Shown piece by piece: positions 49,087-58,651 of a stretch of 64,000 nucleotides of DNA. Positions within the stretch are counted from its first letter, which is position 1, and each line of letters opens with the position of its first letter. The notes below the pieces were generated by a model. It searched no databases, had not been told where the DNA came from, and saw only the letters and a program-made list of their open reading frames with translations. The position numbers and the translations under genes are program-made. The DNA lies in contig NZ_JAGSYF010000001.1 of the NCBI RefSeq assembly GCF_025685645.1, positions 806,001-870,000 of the forward strand. The letters are read 5' to 3'. This DNA comes from Edaphobacter bradus (GTDB lineage: Bacteria > Acidobacteriota > Terriglobia > Terriglobales > Acidobacteriaceae).

Positions 49087-50805
49087 TTACGCGGCCTTAG
49101 GGAGCGAACCCCGTGGCTGCGGACGCTGGGAGAGGGAATAGATGGGTTTGGCTGTTGTTGCGCCGGCCTGAAGCTGGAAGCGGTCGACCTGCTCCTCCAG
49201 CGTAACGGCCGTGGTGCGGAGAGACTCGATTCCTGTGGCAGTGGTAGCCATCTCAACCAGGTTGTCGTGGCTGAGGGAGTGGATGGAGTCGAGACTGGCG
49301 CTGGACTGGTCGGCGGCGGCGGCCTGCTGGGATGCGGCGATGGCGATCTGGGCGATCATCTTGTCGACGCGCTCGGCCATGCCTATGATTCGCTCGAGCG
49401 CCTCTCCGGCCTGATTGGTGGTGACGACGCCCTGCCGGACAGTTCCTGTGCCGCTCTCCATGCTGGCGATGGCGACGCGGGTTCTGTCCTGGATCTCCTG
49501 AATCATGGTTGCGATCTCGCCAGTGGCTTGCGCGGTGCTCTCAGCGAGCCGGCGAACCTCTCCAGCGACGACGGCGAAGCCACGGCCGTGGTCGCCGGCG
49601 CGGGCTGCCTCAATGGCTGCGTTGAGCGCGAGCAGGTTGGTCTTGCGGGCGATCTCGTCGATGACGGTGACGATCTGCGAGATGCGCTTGGAGTCCTCGC
49701 CGAGCAGGCCGACGGTCGAGAAGGTCTCGCTGACGGCCTTGGCGATGGAGTGCATGGAGCCAAGGACCTGCTTGACGATGTCACCGCCTTCGCGTGCCGT
49801 CTGGGCGGCGGAGCGGGCGGTCTCGGCGGCAGACTGGGTGTGGCGCGAGACCTCGGCGATGGAAGCAGACATCTCCTGCATAGCGGTAGCGGCCTGCTGC
49901 GTCTGCTGGCTCTGCTGGTCGATGCGGCGGTGGATCTGGTCGCTGGCGGCGCGCATGGACTGCGCACTGCCTGTAAGCGAACCTGCCGTCTCGACGACAG
50001 TGCCGATGATGGAGCTGAGGCTGGACTGCATCTTCTGCATCGCGGTGGCGAGGGTCCCTATCTGGTCGCTGCCGTAGAGATGGTCAAGCTCTCTGCCCGT
50101 GAGGTCGCCATCGGCGATGGCGTCGGCGCGCTCAGCGACTAGGCTGATGGATTGCGTGATGCGGCGGGCGAGCAGCACAGAAATGACGCCGCCGATGATG
50201 GCTCCGAGGATGGTCGCGATCCAGAGGGTGTAGAGGGTCGCGGTGTTCGCGTGCTGGAGGTCGGCGATCTCCTGGTTGGCCTGCGACATCTGGGACTCGC
50301 CGAGGTCTCCGGTCATCGCAAAGAGAGACTTCTCAAGCGGATTGATCTGGTTCTGAAATGTGTCGTACGCCTGCGCGGTGCCCTGCGAGGTCTTGGATTC
50401 GTTGAGCTGTACGACCTTATCTTCAAGGCCCTTGAGAGTGATCAGCTCCTGGTCGAGTTGGTTGATACGAGTGGTGTCGTAGCCGAGATTGTACTGGCTG
50501 GCGTATTGGCGGAGCTTCGCCATGGATGCATCGGCCTGATTAATGTACTGCTCGCGCGCGGTGCGGTAGGCCGAGGCTGAGGCGGGGTCGATGCCGAAGA
50601 GCATGTAAGACTCGAGCGCGTGGATGCTGTAGAGGAGCTGAATACGGAGGTCGCGCGTGACTGCGTTGATGGGAACGTGCTGCGTGGTGGCGCTCGAGGC
50701 GAGGCGGTTGGCTTCCTGGATGCGCATGGTGGCGGTGAAGGCGCTGAGCAGCATCGCAAGGATGACGGCGCCGGTGGTGAGGCCGAGCTTCGATTCAAGT
50801 TTCAT
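49087..50805 (-). CDS. Methyl-accepting chemotaxis protein
   Basis: A 572-residue receptor. One membrane helix is near residues 8-26, followed by a helical periplasmic four-helix-bundle sensor (to about 190), a second membrane helix, a HAMP domain (R-R-I-T-Q-S-I), and the long cytoplasmic coiled coil. The coiled coil carries the signalling hairpin tip [19 protein letters not shown]. It would signal to CheW/CheA for taxis or a related pathway. No che gene is in the window. The small TonB-domain gene lies 44 nt upstream on the same strand. Confidence 0.92.
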   Translation of the reverse strand: MKLESKLGLTTGAVILAMLLSAFTATMRIQEANRLASSATTQHVPINAVTRDLRIQLLYSIHALESYMLFGIDPASASAYRTAREQYINQADASMAKLRQYASQYNLGYDTTRINQLDQELITLKGLEDKVVQLNESKTSQGTAQAYDTFQNQINPLEKSLFAMTGDLGESQMSQANQEIADLQHANTATLYTLWIATILGAIIGGVISVLLARRITQSISLVAERADAIADGDLTGRELDHLYGSDQIGTLATAMQKMQSSLSSIIGTVVETAGSLTGSAQSMRAASDQIHRRIDQQSQQTQQAATAMQEMSASIAEVSRHTQSAAETARSAAQTAREGGDIVKQVLGSMHSIAKAVSETFSTVGLLGEDSKRISQIVTVIDEIARKTNLLALNAAIEAARAGDHGRGFAVVAGEVRRLAESTAQATGEIATMIQEIQDRTRVAIASMESGTGTVRQGVVTTNQAGEALERIIGMAERVDKMIAQIAIAASQQAAAADQSSASLDSIHSLSHDNLVEMATTATGIESLRTTAVTLEEQVDRFQLQAGATTAKPIYSLSQRPQPRGSLPKAA

Positions 50806-50849
50806 GGTCTGTCCCGTCGTTCGAATGTGAGTTGGGGTTGAGAGACTGA

Positions 50850-51182
50850 TTAGTGGCCGTCGCTGGCAAAGTTGACGTCGACGACCATGTCGGTCGCGTC
50901 GCTGCTGGGCTCGAACTTCCAGCGTTTGACGGCATCTTGTGCGGCAGGGCCCAAGAGGGCGTGGCCGGACTCGACCTTTGCCTCTGAGACGCTGCCGTCG
51001 GGTTGCACTGTGAGGTGGAGAACGACGGTACCGCCGATGTGCATCCGGCGCGCGAGCTCGGGGTAGACCGGCGGGACGCGGGTGACGACGGTGCGGTGAG
51101 AACCGGCAGCGAAGGCATGGCCTGTGGCCAGCAGCAGGGCTCCGGACCGAAGAAGAGCAGAGAGAATGTTTGAGCGTACCAA
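50850..51182 (-). CDS. Small secreted TonB C-terminal domain protein
   Basis: A 110-residue protein starting at TTG 51182, supported by GGAGG 7 nt upstream. A signal peptide (V-R-S-N-I-L-S-A-L, cleavage after A-F-A-A) is followed directly by a TonB C-terminal domain ([30 protein letters not shown]). It lacks the membrane anchor and linker of a true TonB, so it may bind TonB-box partners or act as a periplasmic accessory. It is upstream of the chemotaxis receptor and likely in the same transcript. Confidence 0.8.
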   Translation of the reverse strand: MVRSNILSALLRSGALLLATGHAFAAGSHRTVVTRVPPVYPELARRMHIGGTVVLHLTVQPDGSVSEAKVESGHALLGPAAQDAVKRWKFEPSSDATDMVVDVNFASDGH

Positions 51183-51255
51183 GATGCTGCCTCCGGGTGG
51201 ATTACAGAGGCTGTATCGGCACGAGTTCAGTGTGGCTTTAGAGCGGTTGAGCCTT

Positions 51256-51858
51256 TCAGGCGGGGGTGAGGATGGCAGCGAAGGTGAGGTTTTCGGCTGG
51301 GCTACCTGTGCGTTGCTTCCACGTGAGGAAGAGGGCGCCGTAGCTGTCGGTGAGGCAGGTGGCGGGATCGATGCCCAGGTCTACGAGGGTACGGTCGATC
51401 CATGCGGGTGGGCCTTCGAGCTCGGCGTAGGTGCCGATGGGGGTCTCGTCGAGGACGAGATGCGGGGTGGTGCCGGTGTCGGGGTCGAGGGTGGACCATT
51501 CGGTGCGGTACTTCTCGTAGATGAAGGCGGGGGTGTAGCCGAGCTGCTCGAAGATGTGTCCGAGGGCTTCGCCGTCGGCGACGGTGGTTTCGGTCTCGAT
51601 GCGGACTTTGTAGCGGGAGGGTTCGGCGGGGTTTTCGGTGCCGTTCGTGCGCTTGTGGGTGACGGTCCAGGTGGGGCCGTACTTGCGAATGCGGAGGATT
51701 CCGCGCCGGGCGCGAAGATCGCGGGCGGGGGTGTCGTAGAGGGTGTTGTGCTCGAAGGTGCGGGGAGTTTCGAGATGGAAGCCGAGCTGGGGAAGGCGAG
51801 ATTGAAGAGCAGCTGGGTCGGAGACGGGGAACTTGAGTTCGATCTCGGCGTTCTGCAT
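51256..51858 (-). CDS. CYTH domain protein (class IV adenylate cyclase / triphosphatase-like)
   Basis: A 200-residue protein with the N-terminal E-x-E-x-K motif (Glu5-Ile-Glu7-Leu-Lys9) that binds metal and triphosphate in the CYTH tunnel fold, plus the matching basic and acidic strands (L-R-I-R-K-Y; V-R-I-E-T-E; A-E-L-E-G). Family members act on thiamine triphosphate, tripolyphosphate or ATP; the sequence does not tell which. The frame is open far upstream (to 52404), but that part is antisense to sua5; ATG 51858 starts the real domain. It is divergent from sua5. Confidence 0.85.
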   Translation of the reverse strand: MQNAEIELKFPVSDPAALQSRLPQLGFHLETPRTFEHNTLYDTPARDLRARRGILRIRKYGPTWTVTHKRTNGTENPAEPSRYKVRIETETTVADGEALGHIFEQLGYTPAFIYEKYRTEWSTLDPDTGTTPHLVLDETPIGTYAELEGPPAWIDRTLVDLGIDPATCLTDSYGALFLTWKQRTGSPAENLTFAAILTPA

Positions 51859-51910
51859 GGGAGGAGTATACGGCGGTATGCGGTGTGTCCGCAGCGAATA
51901 GGATTGAGAT

Positions 51911-52906
51911 ATGTCCAGGGTAAAAACGGAGCGGTTGGCGGGGAAAGAAGGATTGCTACGGGCGGCAGAGCTGCTGCGGGCGGGAGGGACGGTCGCGTTT
52001 CCGACCGAGACGGTGTACGGGCTGGGAGCCAATGCGCTTGATTCGGCAGCGGTTGGGAGGATATTCGCGGCAAAGGAGCGGCCGGGATGGGACCCGGTGA
52101 TCGTGCATGTTTGCGATGAGGCGATGGTTCGACGCGTGGCTGAGGTTTCGGAGAAGGCAGAGGTGCTGATAAAGGCTTTCTGGCCGGGACCGTTGACTCT
52201 GTTGTTGCCCCGGACGGCGGCTGTTCCGGATGCTGTGACCTCGGGGAGGCCGCTGGTGGGAGTTCGGATGCCGCGGCATCCCTTGGCGCTGGAGTTGATT
52301 CGACAAGCGTGTGTTCCGGTAGCGGCGCCGAGTGCGAACCGGTTTGGCAGGACGAGTCCGACGAGGGCGGCGCATGTGCTGGCGGATCTGGATGGTCGGA
52401 TCAATGCGGTGCTGGATGGTGGGCCAACGGAGGTGGGGGTGGAGTCGACGGTGCTGGATGTTGATGCGGGGATGATCTACCGGCCGGGAGCGGTTACGGC
52501 TGAGATGATCTCGAAGGTGGTGGGTGAGGTGGAGGTGTTTTCGGAGGGCGCGGTTTCGGAGGGACAAAGACCTCAGGGACTGCCTTCGCCGGGGGTTGGG
52601 TTGCGGCACTATGCTCCGCGGGCTCGGCTGGTGCTGGTGGCTGCGAGTGGGTTGGGGGCGGCAGTGCGCGCGGGTGGCGAGAGCGTCGGTGTGATGCTGC
52701 CGGATGGGTGGGATGCTGCGGGGGCTCCGCATGTCTTTGCCTGGGGGCCGTGGGGGGACGGCGAGGTGCTGGCGCGGAGGCTGTTTGCCGGGCTGCGGGC
52801 GTTAGATGAGGCAGGGGCTCGAGTGATTGTTTGCCCTGTGCCAGAGGGAGATGGCGTGGGGGTAGCTTTGAGGGATCGGCTTACCAAAGCCGCTCGGGCG
52901 AAGTAA
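51911..52906 (+). CDS. sua5: L-threonylcarbamoyladenylate synthase (Sua5 type)
   Basis: A 331-residue enzyme. The YrdC-like domain has F-P-T-E-T-V-Y-G-L-G-A-N-A and P-S-A-N-R-F-G-R-T-S-P-T, and is followed by the extra C-terminal Sua5 domain (P-S-P-G-V-G-L-R-H-Y-A-P is its entry). It makes threonylcarbamoyl-AMP from threonine, bicarbonate and ATP, the first step of t6A37 tRNA modification. TAGGAT at 51899-51904 ends 6 nt before the ATG and may be a -10 box for a leaderless transcript. The partners TsaB/D/E are not in the window. Confidence 0.93.
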   Translation: MSRVKTERLAGKEGLLRAAELLRAGGTVAFPTETVYGLGANALDSAAVGRIFAAKERPGWDPVIVHVCDEAMVRRVAEVSEKAEVLIKAFWPGPLTLLLPRTAAVPDAVTSGRPLVGVRMPRHPLALELIRQACVPVAAPSANRFGRTSPTRAAHVLADLDGRINAVLDGGPTEVGVESTVLDVDAGMIYRPGAVTAEMISKVVGEVEVFSEGAVSEGQRPQGLPSPGVGLRHYAPRARLVLVAASGLGAAVRAGGESVGVMLPDGWDAAGAPHVFAWGPWGDGEVLARRLFAGLRALDEAGARVIVCPVPEGDGVGVALRDRLTKAARAK

Positions 52907-52917
52907 GAGAAAGGCGG

Positions 52918-52935
52918 ATCGCGCAGTCGCGCGAT
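52918..52935. terminator. Hairpin between sua5 and the delta-prime gene (possible terminator)
   Basis: ATCGCGC 52918-52924 and GCGCGAT 52929-52935 form a 7-bp perfect stem with loop AGTC, 11 nt past the sua5 stop and between convergent genes. No T-run follows, so it is at best a weak or factor-dependent terminator. Confidence 0.4.
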
Positions 52936-52996
52936 TGTATGGGGCACCCGGTTTTCTTGGCTGCGCATTTCCTCAGAACCGCAACGCTAGAATGCT

Positions 52997-54136
52997 CTAA
53001 CGAGCGTCGGCGAGCTGGGCAGCGTAGGCGTCGAGGGAGAGTGAGCGGAGCAGGTTGCGTCGCATTCCGCTCCAGACCTGGTCTAGGCCGCGGGTGGCCT
53101 GTTCGATCCACTGAAAGGAGACGGAGGCTGCGATCTTTTCAAGCTCGCCGCGGAGGTCAGTGTTGCGGAGGAGCTCGGGCGTGCCGGATTGCAGGAGGAG
53201 GACGTCTTCGAGGAGGAGCGAGAGGGTGCGGAGGAGTTCGGCGGTCTTCTGCTGGCCTTCGGCCCCGGCGCGGTATGTCTCGGTCATCTTGAAGAGTGCA
53301 GTGTGGTCTGGGTCGGCGACGGCGGAGCGTAGAAAGATGAGGGCGTCGGCGCGGGCGGCGGTGTAGGCGGCTAGATCAAAAGACAAGGCGCGGCCGGCGG
53401 CTCCCTGGGAGAGGCGCGCGATGAGAGAACGCTGTTTGGGTGCGACGTCGGGGCGGCGGTCGGCGAGAAGCATCTCGATCTCCTCGACCGGGAGGGCTCC
53501 AAGGCGAATGAGGGCGCAGCGGGAGCGAATCGTGGGGAGCAGATCGCTGGGGTTCTCCGCCAGGATGATGATGTGGACGGTGGCGGGCGGCTCCTCGAGC
53601 ACCTTGAGGAGAGAGTTGGCGGCCTCCTTCATCATAGCGGAGGCGGTGAGGATGAATATCTTGCGTGGGGCTTCGCCCGGCAGCGTGTGGGCGCGATGAA
53701 TCAGCGTGCGGACTTGGCCTAGCTTGATGAGGAGCTGCGGCGGGTCGGGCGGCAGGATGAGGACGTCAGGGTGAGGCTGGATGAGGACGCGGGTGTCTTT
53801 CTTGTCGGTCTCGCGGAGTTCTTCGCGGGCGGCGACGGCTTTGTCCACTTCTTCGTCGAGGTTTGCGGCGGTGGCGATGCGAGTGCAGTTGGAGCAGGCG
53901 CCGCAGAAGGAGGCCAGCGACTGACCGCTCGACCAGAGGTCACGGGGCTGGCGCTCGCACTCGACGGCCATGGCGAGCATGAGGGCGAGAGTGTATTTGC
54001 CCGCCCCTGCAGGTCCGGCAAGGATGAGCGAGTGGGGAAGGCGGCCGTGGGCAATGGCCGTGCGAAGGTTCTCGACGGCGCCGGTGTTGCCGAGGAAGTC
54101 GTTGAAGGTGGCGGGCGGGACAGGTGACTGCGTCAT
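52997..54136 (-). CDS. holB: DNA polymerase III delta-prime subunit
   Basis: A 379-residue clamp-loader subunit. It has N-L-R-T-A-I-A-H-G-R-L-P-H-S, a P-loop G-P-A-G-A-G-K with Tyr48 in place of the usual Thr/Ser, the zinc-binding C-G-A-C-S-N-C, and sensor/SRC motifs (L-L-K-V-L-E-E-P-P; T-I-R-S-R-C). Delta-prime is the stator that helps load the sliding clamp and normally does not hydrolyse ATP, in line with the altered P-loop. tmk, its usual neighbour, is about 8 kb away. A ~30-residue charged insertion (E-E-V-D-K-A-V-A-A-R-E-E) follows the zinc finger. Confidence 0.9.
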   Translation of the reverse strand: MTQSPVPPATFNDFLGNTGAVENLRTAIAHGRLPHSLILAGPAGAGKYTLALMLAMAVECERQPRDLWSSGQSLASFCGACSNCTRIATAANLDEEVDKAVAAREELRETDKKDTRVLIQPHPDVLILPPDPPQLLIKLGQVRTLIHRAHTLPGEAPRKIFILTASAMMKEAANSLLKVLEEPPATVHIIILAENPSDLLPTIRSRCALIRLGALPVEEIEMLLADRRPDVAPKQRSLIARLSQGAAGRALSFDLAAYTAARADALIFLRSAVADPDHTALFKMTETYRAGAEGQQKTAELLRTLSLLLEDVLLLQSGTPELLRNTDLRGELEKIAASVSFQWIEQATRGLDQVWSGMRRNLLRSLSLDAYAAQLADAR

Positions 54137-54249
54137 CGGGGCTCTTCTGAAAGGATAGCGGATTGGGCAGGGCGGGCGCGTGGCGCGGCGCTTTCTCTGA
54201 GCCCAGTGCTGTGGATTTAGAGTCTCTATTCGCTGCGGAGGGTGGTTCC

Positions 54250-55122
54250 ATGATTGGGAAGAGTTACCGGCCGCATTGCTGCTTTAGATTGCTGTTTCTA
54301 TTGCTGCCATTGCCTGTGGTAGCGCAGAGGCAAGTGAGTGAAGTGAGGGCGGATGGTCATACGACTCCGATGCTGGTGTACGACGCAGTGAGGGCGGGAA
54401 AGGGCTGCGCTCCGTTGGCTGTGATCTCTCACGGCGCCGGTGGGACCGAGAATGGGTACGTCTACCTCGCGCGGGCGATGGCACAGATGGGCTACACGAC
54501 GGTTGTGATGGGGCATCGGGAGAGCGGGCCGGAGGCGATGAGGGTCGATATTCTAAGACATGTGCCAGAAGCGGTTGAGAGCCGCAAGACTGAGCAGGCA
54601 AGGCTGCTTGACGTGGGTGCCGCGCTGAAATGGGCTGATGAACAGTGCAGGTCGCCGTTTCGTGTTCTGCTGGGGCATTCGATGGGGTCGGAGACGGTGA
54701 TGCTGGAAGCGGGGGCGAAGAACATCGTCGGCGTGACGTCGCCGCCTTCGGGGCAGGACCGGTTCGATGCGTATGTGGCTTTGTCACCAGAGGGCCCGGG
54801 TAATCACTTTCCCGATCATGCATGGACGAAGATCCGCAAACCGGTGCTGGCGCTTACCGGGACGCAAGATCTGGCGCTGAATGGGAGAGGGTGGGAGTCG
54901 CGGCTGATTCCGTGGAAGGAGATGCCGGGGAGCATAGGGAAGTGTCAATGGATGGCTGTGATCGATGGGGCGAAGCATATGAACTTTGCCGGCGCCGGTG
55001 CGGAAGCGGGTCACGTGAACGCTATGGCCATGGCGACCGTCGGAAGCTTTCTGGACGGAGCGCGCAAAGGGAACTGTCCGCTGCCCGCGGTGAAAGCTGG
55101 GATGACAGTGCAGGCGAAGTGA
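54250..55122 (+). CDS. Secreted alpha/beta hydrolase
   Basis: A 290-residue protein with a signal peptide (M-I-G-K-S-Y-R, cleavage near V-V-A-Q), the oxyanion segment I-S-H-G-A-G-G, and the nucleophile elbow G-H-S-M-G-S. The acid and His are likely in G-T-Q-D-L and G-A-K-H-M. The pattern resembles PAF-acetylhydrolase/dienelactone hydrolase-like esterases; the substrate is unknown. GGAGGG lies at good spacing before ATG 54250, whereas the longer frame from 54163 lacks this. Only 3 nt separate it from the S4-domain gene, so they are co-transcribed. Confidence 0.83.
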   Translation: MIGKSYRPHCCFRLLFLLLPLPVVAQRQVSEVRADGHTTPMLVYDAVRAGKGCAPLAVISHGAGGTENGYVYLARAMAQMGYTTVVMGHRESGPEAMRVDILRHVPEAVESRKTEQARLLDVGAALKWADEQCRSPFRVLLGHSMGSETVMLEAGAKNIVGVTSPPSGQDRFDAYVALSPEGPGNHFPDHAWTKIRKPVLALTGTQDLALNGRGWESRLIPWKEMPGSIGKCQWMAVIDGAKHMNFAGAGAEAGHVNAMAMATVGSFLDGARKGNCPLPAVKAGMTVQAK

Positions 55123-55125
55123 TCA

Positions 55126-55527
55126 ATGTACGAGAATGTCTTCATGGATTCTGTACGGATGGACAAGTGGCTTTGGGCTGCGCGGTTCTTCAAGACTCGC
55201 TCGCTGGCGGCGCGGGCTTGTGAACTGGGTAGGATTGAGACGAATCAGCAGCCTGCGAAGGCCTCGCGCGATGTTCGCGTGGGTGACAGTCTGAAGGTAA
55301 GAAATGACAGCGGCGAATTTGTGGTGGAGGTTCTGGGGCTGAGCGAGGTGCGTGGTCCTGCTACGGTTGCGCAGACCCTGTATCACGAGACAGAGGAGAG
55401 CAAGGAGCGGCGGATGAAGATGGCGGAGGCGTTCAAGGCGATGCCACAGTACGAGTCATCGTGGGAGAGTGGGAGGCCGACGAAGCGGGATCGCAGGGTG
55501 ATGAGCCGGTTTCGCGGGCGTGGGTGA
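55126..55527 (+). CDS. S4 domain RNA-binding protein (Hsp15-like)
   Basis: A 133-residue protein with an N-terminal S4 RNA-binding fold: R-M-D-K-W-L-W-A-A-R-F-F-K-T-R-S-L-A and V-R-V-G-D-S-L-K-V, followed by a basic C-terminal tail (R-P-T-K-R-D-R-R). This is the HslR/Hsp15 pattern; E. coli Hsp15 rescues stalled 50S subunits carrying nascent chains after heat shock. Three candidate ATGs exist (55126, 55144, 55159); the conserved domain starts right at the third. It follows the hydrolase gene with a 3-nt gap. Confidence 0.87.
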   Translation: MYENVFMDSVRMDKWLWAARFFKTRSLAARACELGRIETNQQPAKASRDVRVGDSLKVRNDSGEFVVEVLGLSEVRGPATVAQTLYHETEESKERRMKMAEAFKAMPQYESSWESGRPTKRDRRVMSRFRGRG

Positions 55528-55537
55528 TTCGCTTGCC

Positions 55538-56410
55538 TCAGGCAGCAGCGATTCGTTGTACGAGATCATCCTGTTCGCGGCGTGATTCAGCGCCGATGGT
55601 GAAGGCGTCGAGAACCCCGGTGCCGAGAGCGTAGCGGATTGCTTCGGCAGGGCGGTCGCGCATGTCTCCCTGGCCGAGGATCTTCATACCGATGATGCCC
55701 TTGCCGTCGGCGCGCATCTGCTTGATGACTTTGATGACGGTGTCGGGGCTGGCGTCCATGTGGGAACCGATGGGATTGAGCCGGACAAGATCGATCTCGA
55801 CCCAAGGCGAGGCTGCGGCGGCGCGGAGGGCTTCGATTGAGTGGCAAGACACGCCGTGAGCGCGGATGACGCCTTTGTGTTTGGCTTCGGAGAGAACGTC
55901 CATGACGCCCTGGTAGCGCGTGGTCCAGTCGGCTTCGGTGACGCAGTGGATGAGGACGATGTCGATGGTCTCGACTCCGAGCTCGCGACGGAAGCGTTCG
56001 AGATCTGCGCGGACTCCGGCGGGGTCACGGGTGTCGGTCTTGGTGAGGATGGTGACGTTTTCGCGGGGGAGTTGTTTGACGGCGGCGGCGACGTTGGGGT
56101 GGCTGCCGTAGGAGTCGGCGGTGTCGAAGAAGCGAAGGCCGTTCTCGTGGTAGCCGTCGAGCAGAAGGCGAGTAGAGGTGCTCATGCCGAGGCGGGTTTG
56201 ATTCGACGCCCCTCCGAAACCTATTGTGCCGGTTCCCATGGCGAGGCGGGTGGTACGGATGCCAGTGCGGCCGAGGGTGACTTCGTCGTGGGCGCGGTAG
56301 TGCTGCGGGAGTCTATCGAAGACGAAGGGGGCGGCGTTGGCGGCGCGGGTCGCGAGCCATGCTGCTCCGAGGCCCCGGGCAGTGCGGCGAAGGAAGTCTC
56401 TGCGGAGCAT
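55538..56410 (-). CDS. Aldo/keto reductase with Tat-type signal
   Basis: A 290-residue protein starting at ATG 56410, supported by GAGGAGG 6 nt upstream; the longer frame to 56671 overlaps the next gene's promoter. The N-terminus L-R-R-D-F-L-R-R-T-A-R-G-L followed by a hydrophobic stretch and A-N-A-A looks like a twin-arginine signal. The barrel has the catalytic Asp/Tyr in F-D-T-A-D-S-Y-G, Lys in L-T-K-T-D and His in L-I-H-C. It should reduce aldehydes or ketones with NADPH, but in the periplasm a cofactor bound before export is needed. The substrate is unknown. Confidence 0.85.
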   Translation of the reverse strand: MLRRDFLRRTARGLGAAWLATRAANAAPFVFDRLPQHYRAHDEVTLGRTGIRTTRLAMGTGTIGFGGASNQTRLGMSTSTRLLLDGYHENGLRFFDTADSYGSHPNVAAAVKQLPRENVTILTKTDTRDPAGVRADLERFRRELGVETIDIVLIHCVTEADWTTRYQGVMDVLSEAKHKGVIRAHGVSCHSIEALRAAAASPWVEIDLVRLNPIGSHMDASPDTVIKVIKQMRADGKGIIGMKILGQGDMRDRPAEAIRYALGTGVLDAFTIGAESRREQDDLVQRIAAA

Positions 56411-56564
56411 GGATGCCTCCTCTGTTGCCGCTAGGATACGCCGTTTCTGTGGGGCGGAAGATAGTTTTGCCGTGTAATTCTCACTGTGCATGCAGAGAAA
56501 ATTTGACTTGTTGCTGCAACTCAATGAGGGTTGAGAAGATGCATCTCTATGAAGGAGGTTTGGT

Positions 56565-57173
56565 ATGCGATTGAAGAGTGAGAGCTTTGGCAATGGCGCT
56601 GTGATTCCGGGGGAGTTCTGTTTTGCCGTGATCGCCCCGAAGAGCCACACTGCGCCAGGGAAAAATCGCAATCCGCATCTGGCGTGGAGCGATGCGCCGG
56701 CAGGGGCGAAGTCGTTTGCGCTGATCTGTCATGATCCAGATGTGCCGAGCAGATTCGATGAGGCAAACAAGGAGGGACGCAAAATTCCGGCTTCGCTGCC
56801 GCGTGTGAACTTCTATCACTGGCTGCTTTGGGATATTCCAGCATCGACGCGGGAGATTGCGGCGGGAAGCCAGAGCGATGGGATTACTCCGCATGGAAAG
56901 AATGGGCCGGAGGCTCCCGGAGGAATGCGGCATGGAATCAACAACTATTCAGGCAGAGAAAAGAAGCATTACGGGTACGATGGGCCTTGTCCTCCGTGGA
57001 ATGATTCGATTATTCATCACTACCACTTCACGATCTATGCACTCGATGTGGAGCGGCTTGATGTGAAGGGCGAGCCGACGGCCGAGAACGTAAAGGCTGC
57101 GTTGAAGGGGCATGTACTGGGCGAGGCGAGCGTAATGGGAACCTATTCGCTGAACCCCGCGGTTAGTGGCTAG
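56565..57173 (+). CDS. YbhB/YbcL-like PEBP family protein
   Basis: A 202-residue phosphatidylethanolamine-binding-protein family member: H-D-P-D-V-P, F-Y-H-W-L-L-W-D-I-P, Y-D-G-P-C-P-P, and H-H-Y-H-F-T-I-Y-A-L. These line the conserved anion pocket. Bacterial members (YbhB, YbcL) are of uncertain role; some inhibit kinases or bind small phosphates. AAGGAGG precedes the ATG at ideal spacing, suggesting strong translation. Its stop overlaps that of the M20 peptidase gene on the other strand. Confidence 0.9.
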   Translation: MRLKSESFGNGAVIPGEFCFAVIAPKSHTAPGKNRNPHLAWSDAPAGAKSFALICHDPDVPSRFDEANKEGRKIPASLPRVNFYHWLLWDIPASTREIAAGSQSDGITPHGKNGPEAPGGMRHGINNYSGREKKHYGYDGPCPPWNDSIIHHYHFTIYALDVERLDVKGEPTAENVKAALKGHVLGEASVMGTYSLNPAVSG

Positions 57174-58651
57174 TTAGTGGTGAGCGCCCGAAGAAAGCGA
57201 TAGTAAAAGTCGACACCACTGTCGAAGGAGGAGATGCGAACGCGCTCGTCACGGCCGTGAGCTCTCACGTCATCGACATCGATAGCTACACCGTTGATGC
57301 CATAACTGGGCATGCCCGCTGCTATGGTGTAGACGCTGTCGGAGGCTCCGGTTTCCATCTCTGGGAGAATAGGCAGACCAGGGTGCATCTCAGCGACGAC
57401 TTTGTTGAGGGGACCGAAGATGTCAGGACGCAGTGGCGGCGGCACTGGTGAAACGCGATCGGTGCCTCTGTCTAACAGATTGCCGGCGTTGTCCTTGTAT
57501 TGCACGGTGACGGCGGGGTCGTCGAATACTTTGATCAGTTGCTGTCGAATCTGTTCCTGGGTGTAGCCCGGCAGAATACGGCAGTTGACGTTGGCTCTTG
57601 CAAACTGTGGAAGGGCGTTGGTCGCTTGTCCCGCTGAGAGCATCGTTGCCACGCATGTAGTGCGTAGGATTGCGTTGAAGCGCGGGGTCTCCGACAGGCG
57701 GGCTATGGCCCGGGAATCGGGCGGGTTCTTGAGAATGGCGCGCATATCGGCTGCCTGTTGGCCAGTGGAGAGGGTAGCAAGCATTTCGAAATAGGCGCGG
57801 GTGACGGCGTTGAGTTCGAAGGGGAACTGATACGTTTCGAGACGGGAGAGGGCGTCGGTGACGTGGTAGATGGCGTTGTCACGCGTGGGAAGCGAGCTAT
57901 GGCCACCTGGGTTCTTCGCGGAGACCTCGAAGTCCCCGTAGAGTTTTTCGGTGGCTTCGACACCCATTACTACAAGTCTGCCCTTCTCGGAGTCGATGCC
58001 ACCTGAGTCGGGATTGATCGTCGCCTCGGCGCTGACGAGGTCGGGGCGATGCTGAAGGAGCCAGTCGACGCCGTTGGATTTACCTCCCTCTTCGTCAGCG
58101 GTGAGCGCGAGGATGATGTCGCGGTTGGGGATGAAGCCCTCGCGTTTGAGACGAATGAAGTTGGTCACGAGAATGGCGTCGGAGTCCTTCATGTCCTGTG
58201 TGCCGCGGCCGTAGAAGTAGCCGTCCTTCTCGACGAACTGAAACGGGTTGGTGGCCCATTCGGCTTGCGGTGCTTCGACGACGTCGAGGTGACAGATGAT
58301 GAGAATGGGCTTGAGGGTAGCGCCCGGCGCTGAACGATAGCGCGCGACCAGGTTCTGCTTGCGCTCGTTGGGACCGGCGAGTACAAGATTTGCGGCCGGG
58401 AAGCCAGCGTCGAGGAGCCTTTGCCGCATGGCCTCAGCTGCGGCCGTGACGCTGCCGACAGAGTCGGTTGTGTCGATCTCAATTAGCTGCCTGAAGATGT
58501 CGTGAGAGAGCTGTCTGGCGGCGGGGTCGATATTCTGCGCATGCAGACTTGCAGCGGCGAGAGTTGTGGAAAATAACAATATCCGGGCAATGGAGAAGGG
58601 ACGACGGTGCAGGGTCTTGCGCTCGACTCTGTGTTGTGTTGCCTCTCGCAT
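57170..58651 (-). CDS. Secreted M20-family metallopeptidase
   Basis: A 493-residue protein with a signal peptide (cleavage near S-L-H-A-Q). Zinc ligands and catalytic residues are in I-C-H-L-D-V-V, R-G-T-Q-D-M-K-D, A-D-E-E-G-G and N-P-D-S-G. A dimerisation insert follows N-P-G-G-H-S-S. The family includes carboxypeptidases and dipeptidases that remove terminal residues from peptides. It stands directly behind leader element copy B, whose G-rich end (AGGGGAGGG) serves as its ribosome binding region. Convergent with the PEBP gene (CTAG shared). Confidence 0.9.
   Translation of the reverse strand: MREATQHRVERKTLHRRPFSIARILLFSTTLAAASLHAQNIDPAARQLSHDIFRQLIEIDTTDSVGSVTAAAEAMRQRLLDAGFPAANLVLAGPNERKQNLVARYRSAPGATLKPILIICHLDVVEAPQAEWATNPFQFVEKDGYFYGRGTQDMKDSDAILVTNFIRLKREGFIPNRDIILALTADEEGGKSNGVDWLLQHRPDLVSAEATINPDSGGIDSEKGRLVVMGVEATEKLYGDFEVSAKNPGGHSSLPTRDNAIYHVTDALSRLETYQFPFELNAVTRAYFEMLATLSTGQQAADMRAILKNPPDSRAIARLSETPRFNAILRTTCVATMLSAGQATNALPQFARANVNCRILPGYTQEQIRQQLIKVFDDPAVTVQYKDNAGNLLDRGTDRVSPVPPPLRPDIFGPLNKVVAEMHPGLPILPEMETGASDSVYTIAAGMPSYGINGVAIDVDDVRAHGRDERVRISSFDSGVDFYYRFLRALTTN

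Noticed and set aside
49030..50142. A 370-codon plus-strand frame opposite the chemotaxis receptor
   Set aside because: Antisense shadow of the coiled-coil region; composition (Gly/Leu/Asp-rich) is typical of such shadows.
51859..52404. Upstream extension of the CYTH gene frame on the minus strand
   Set aside because: It is antisense to sua5 and shows no homology-like motifs; the CYTH domain starts at ATG 51858.
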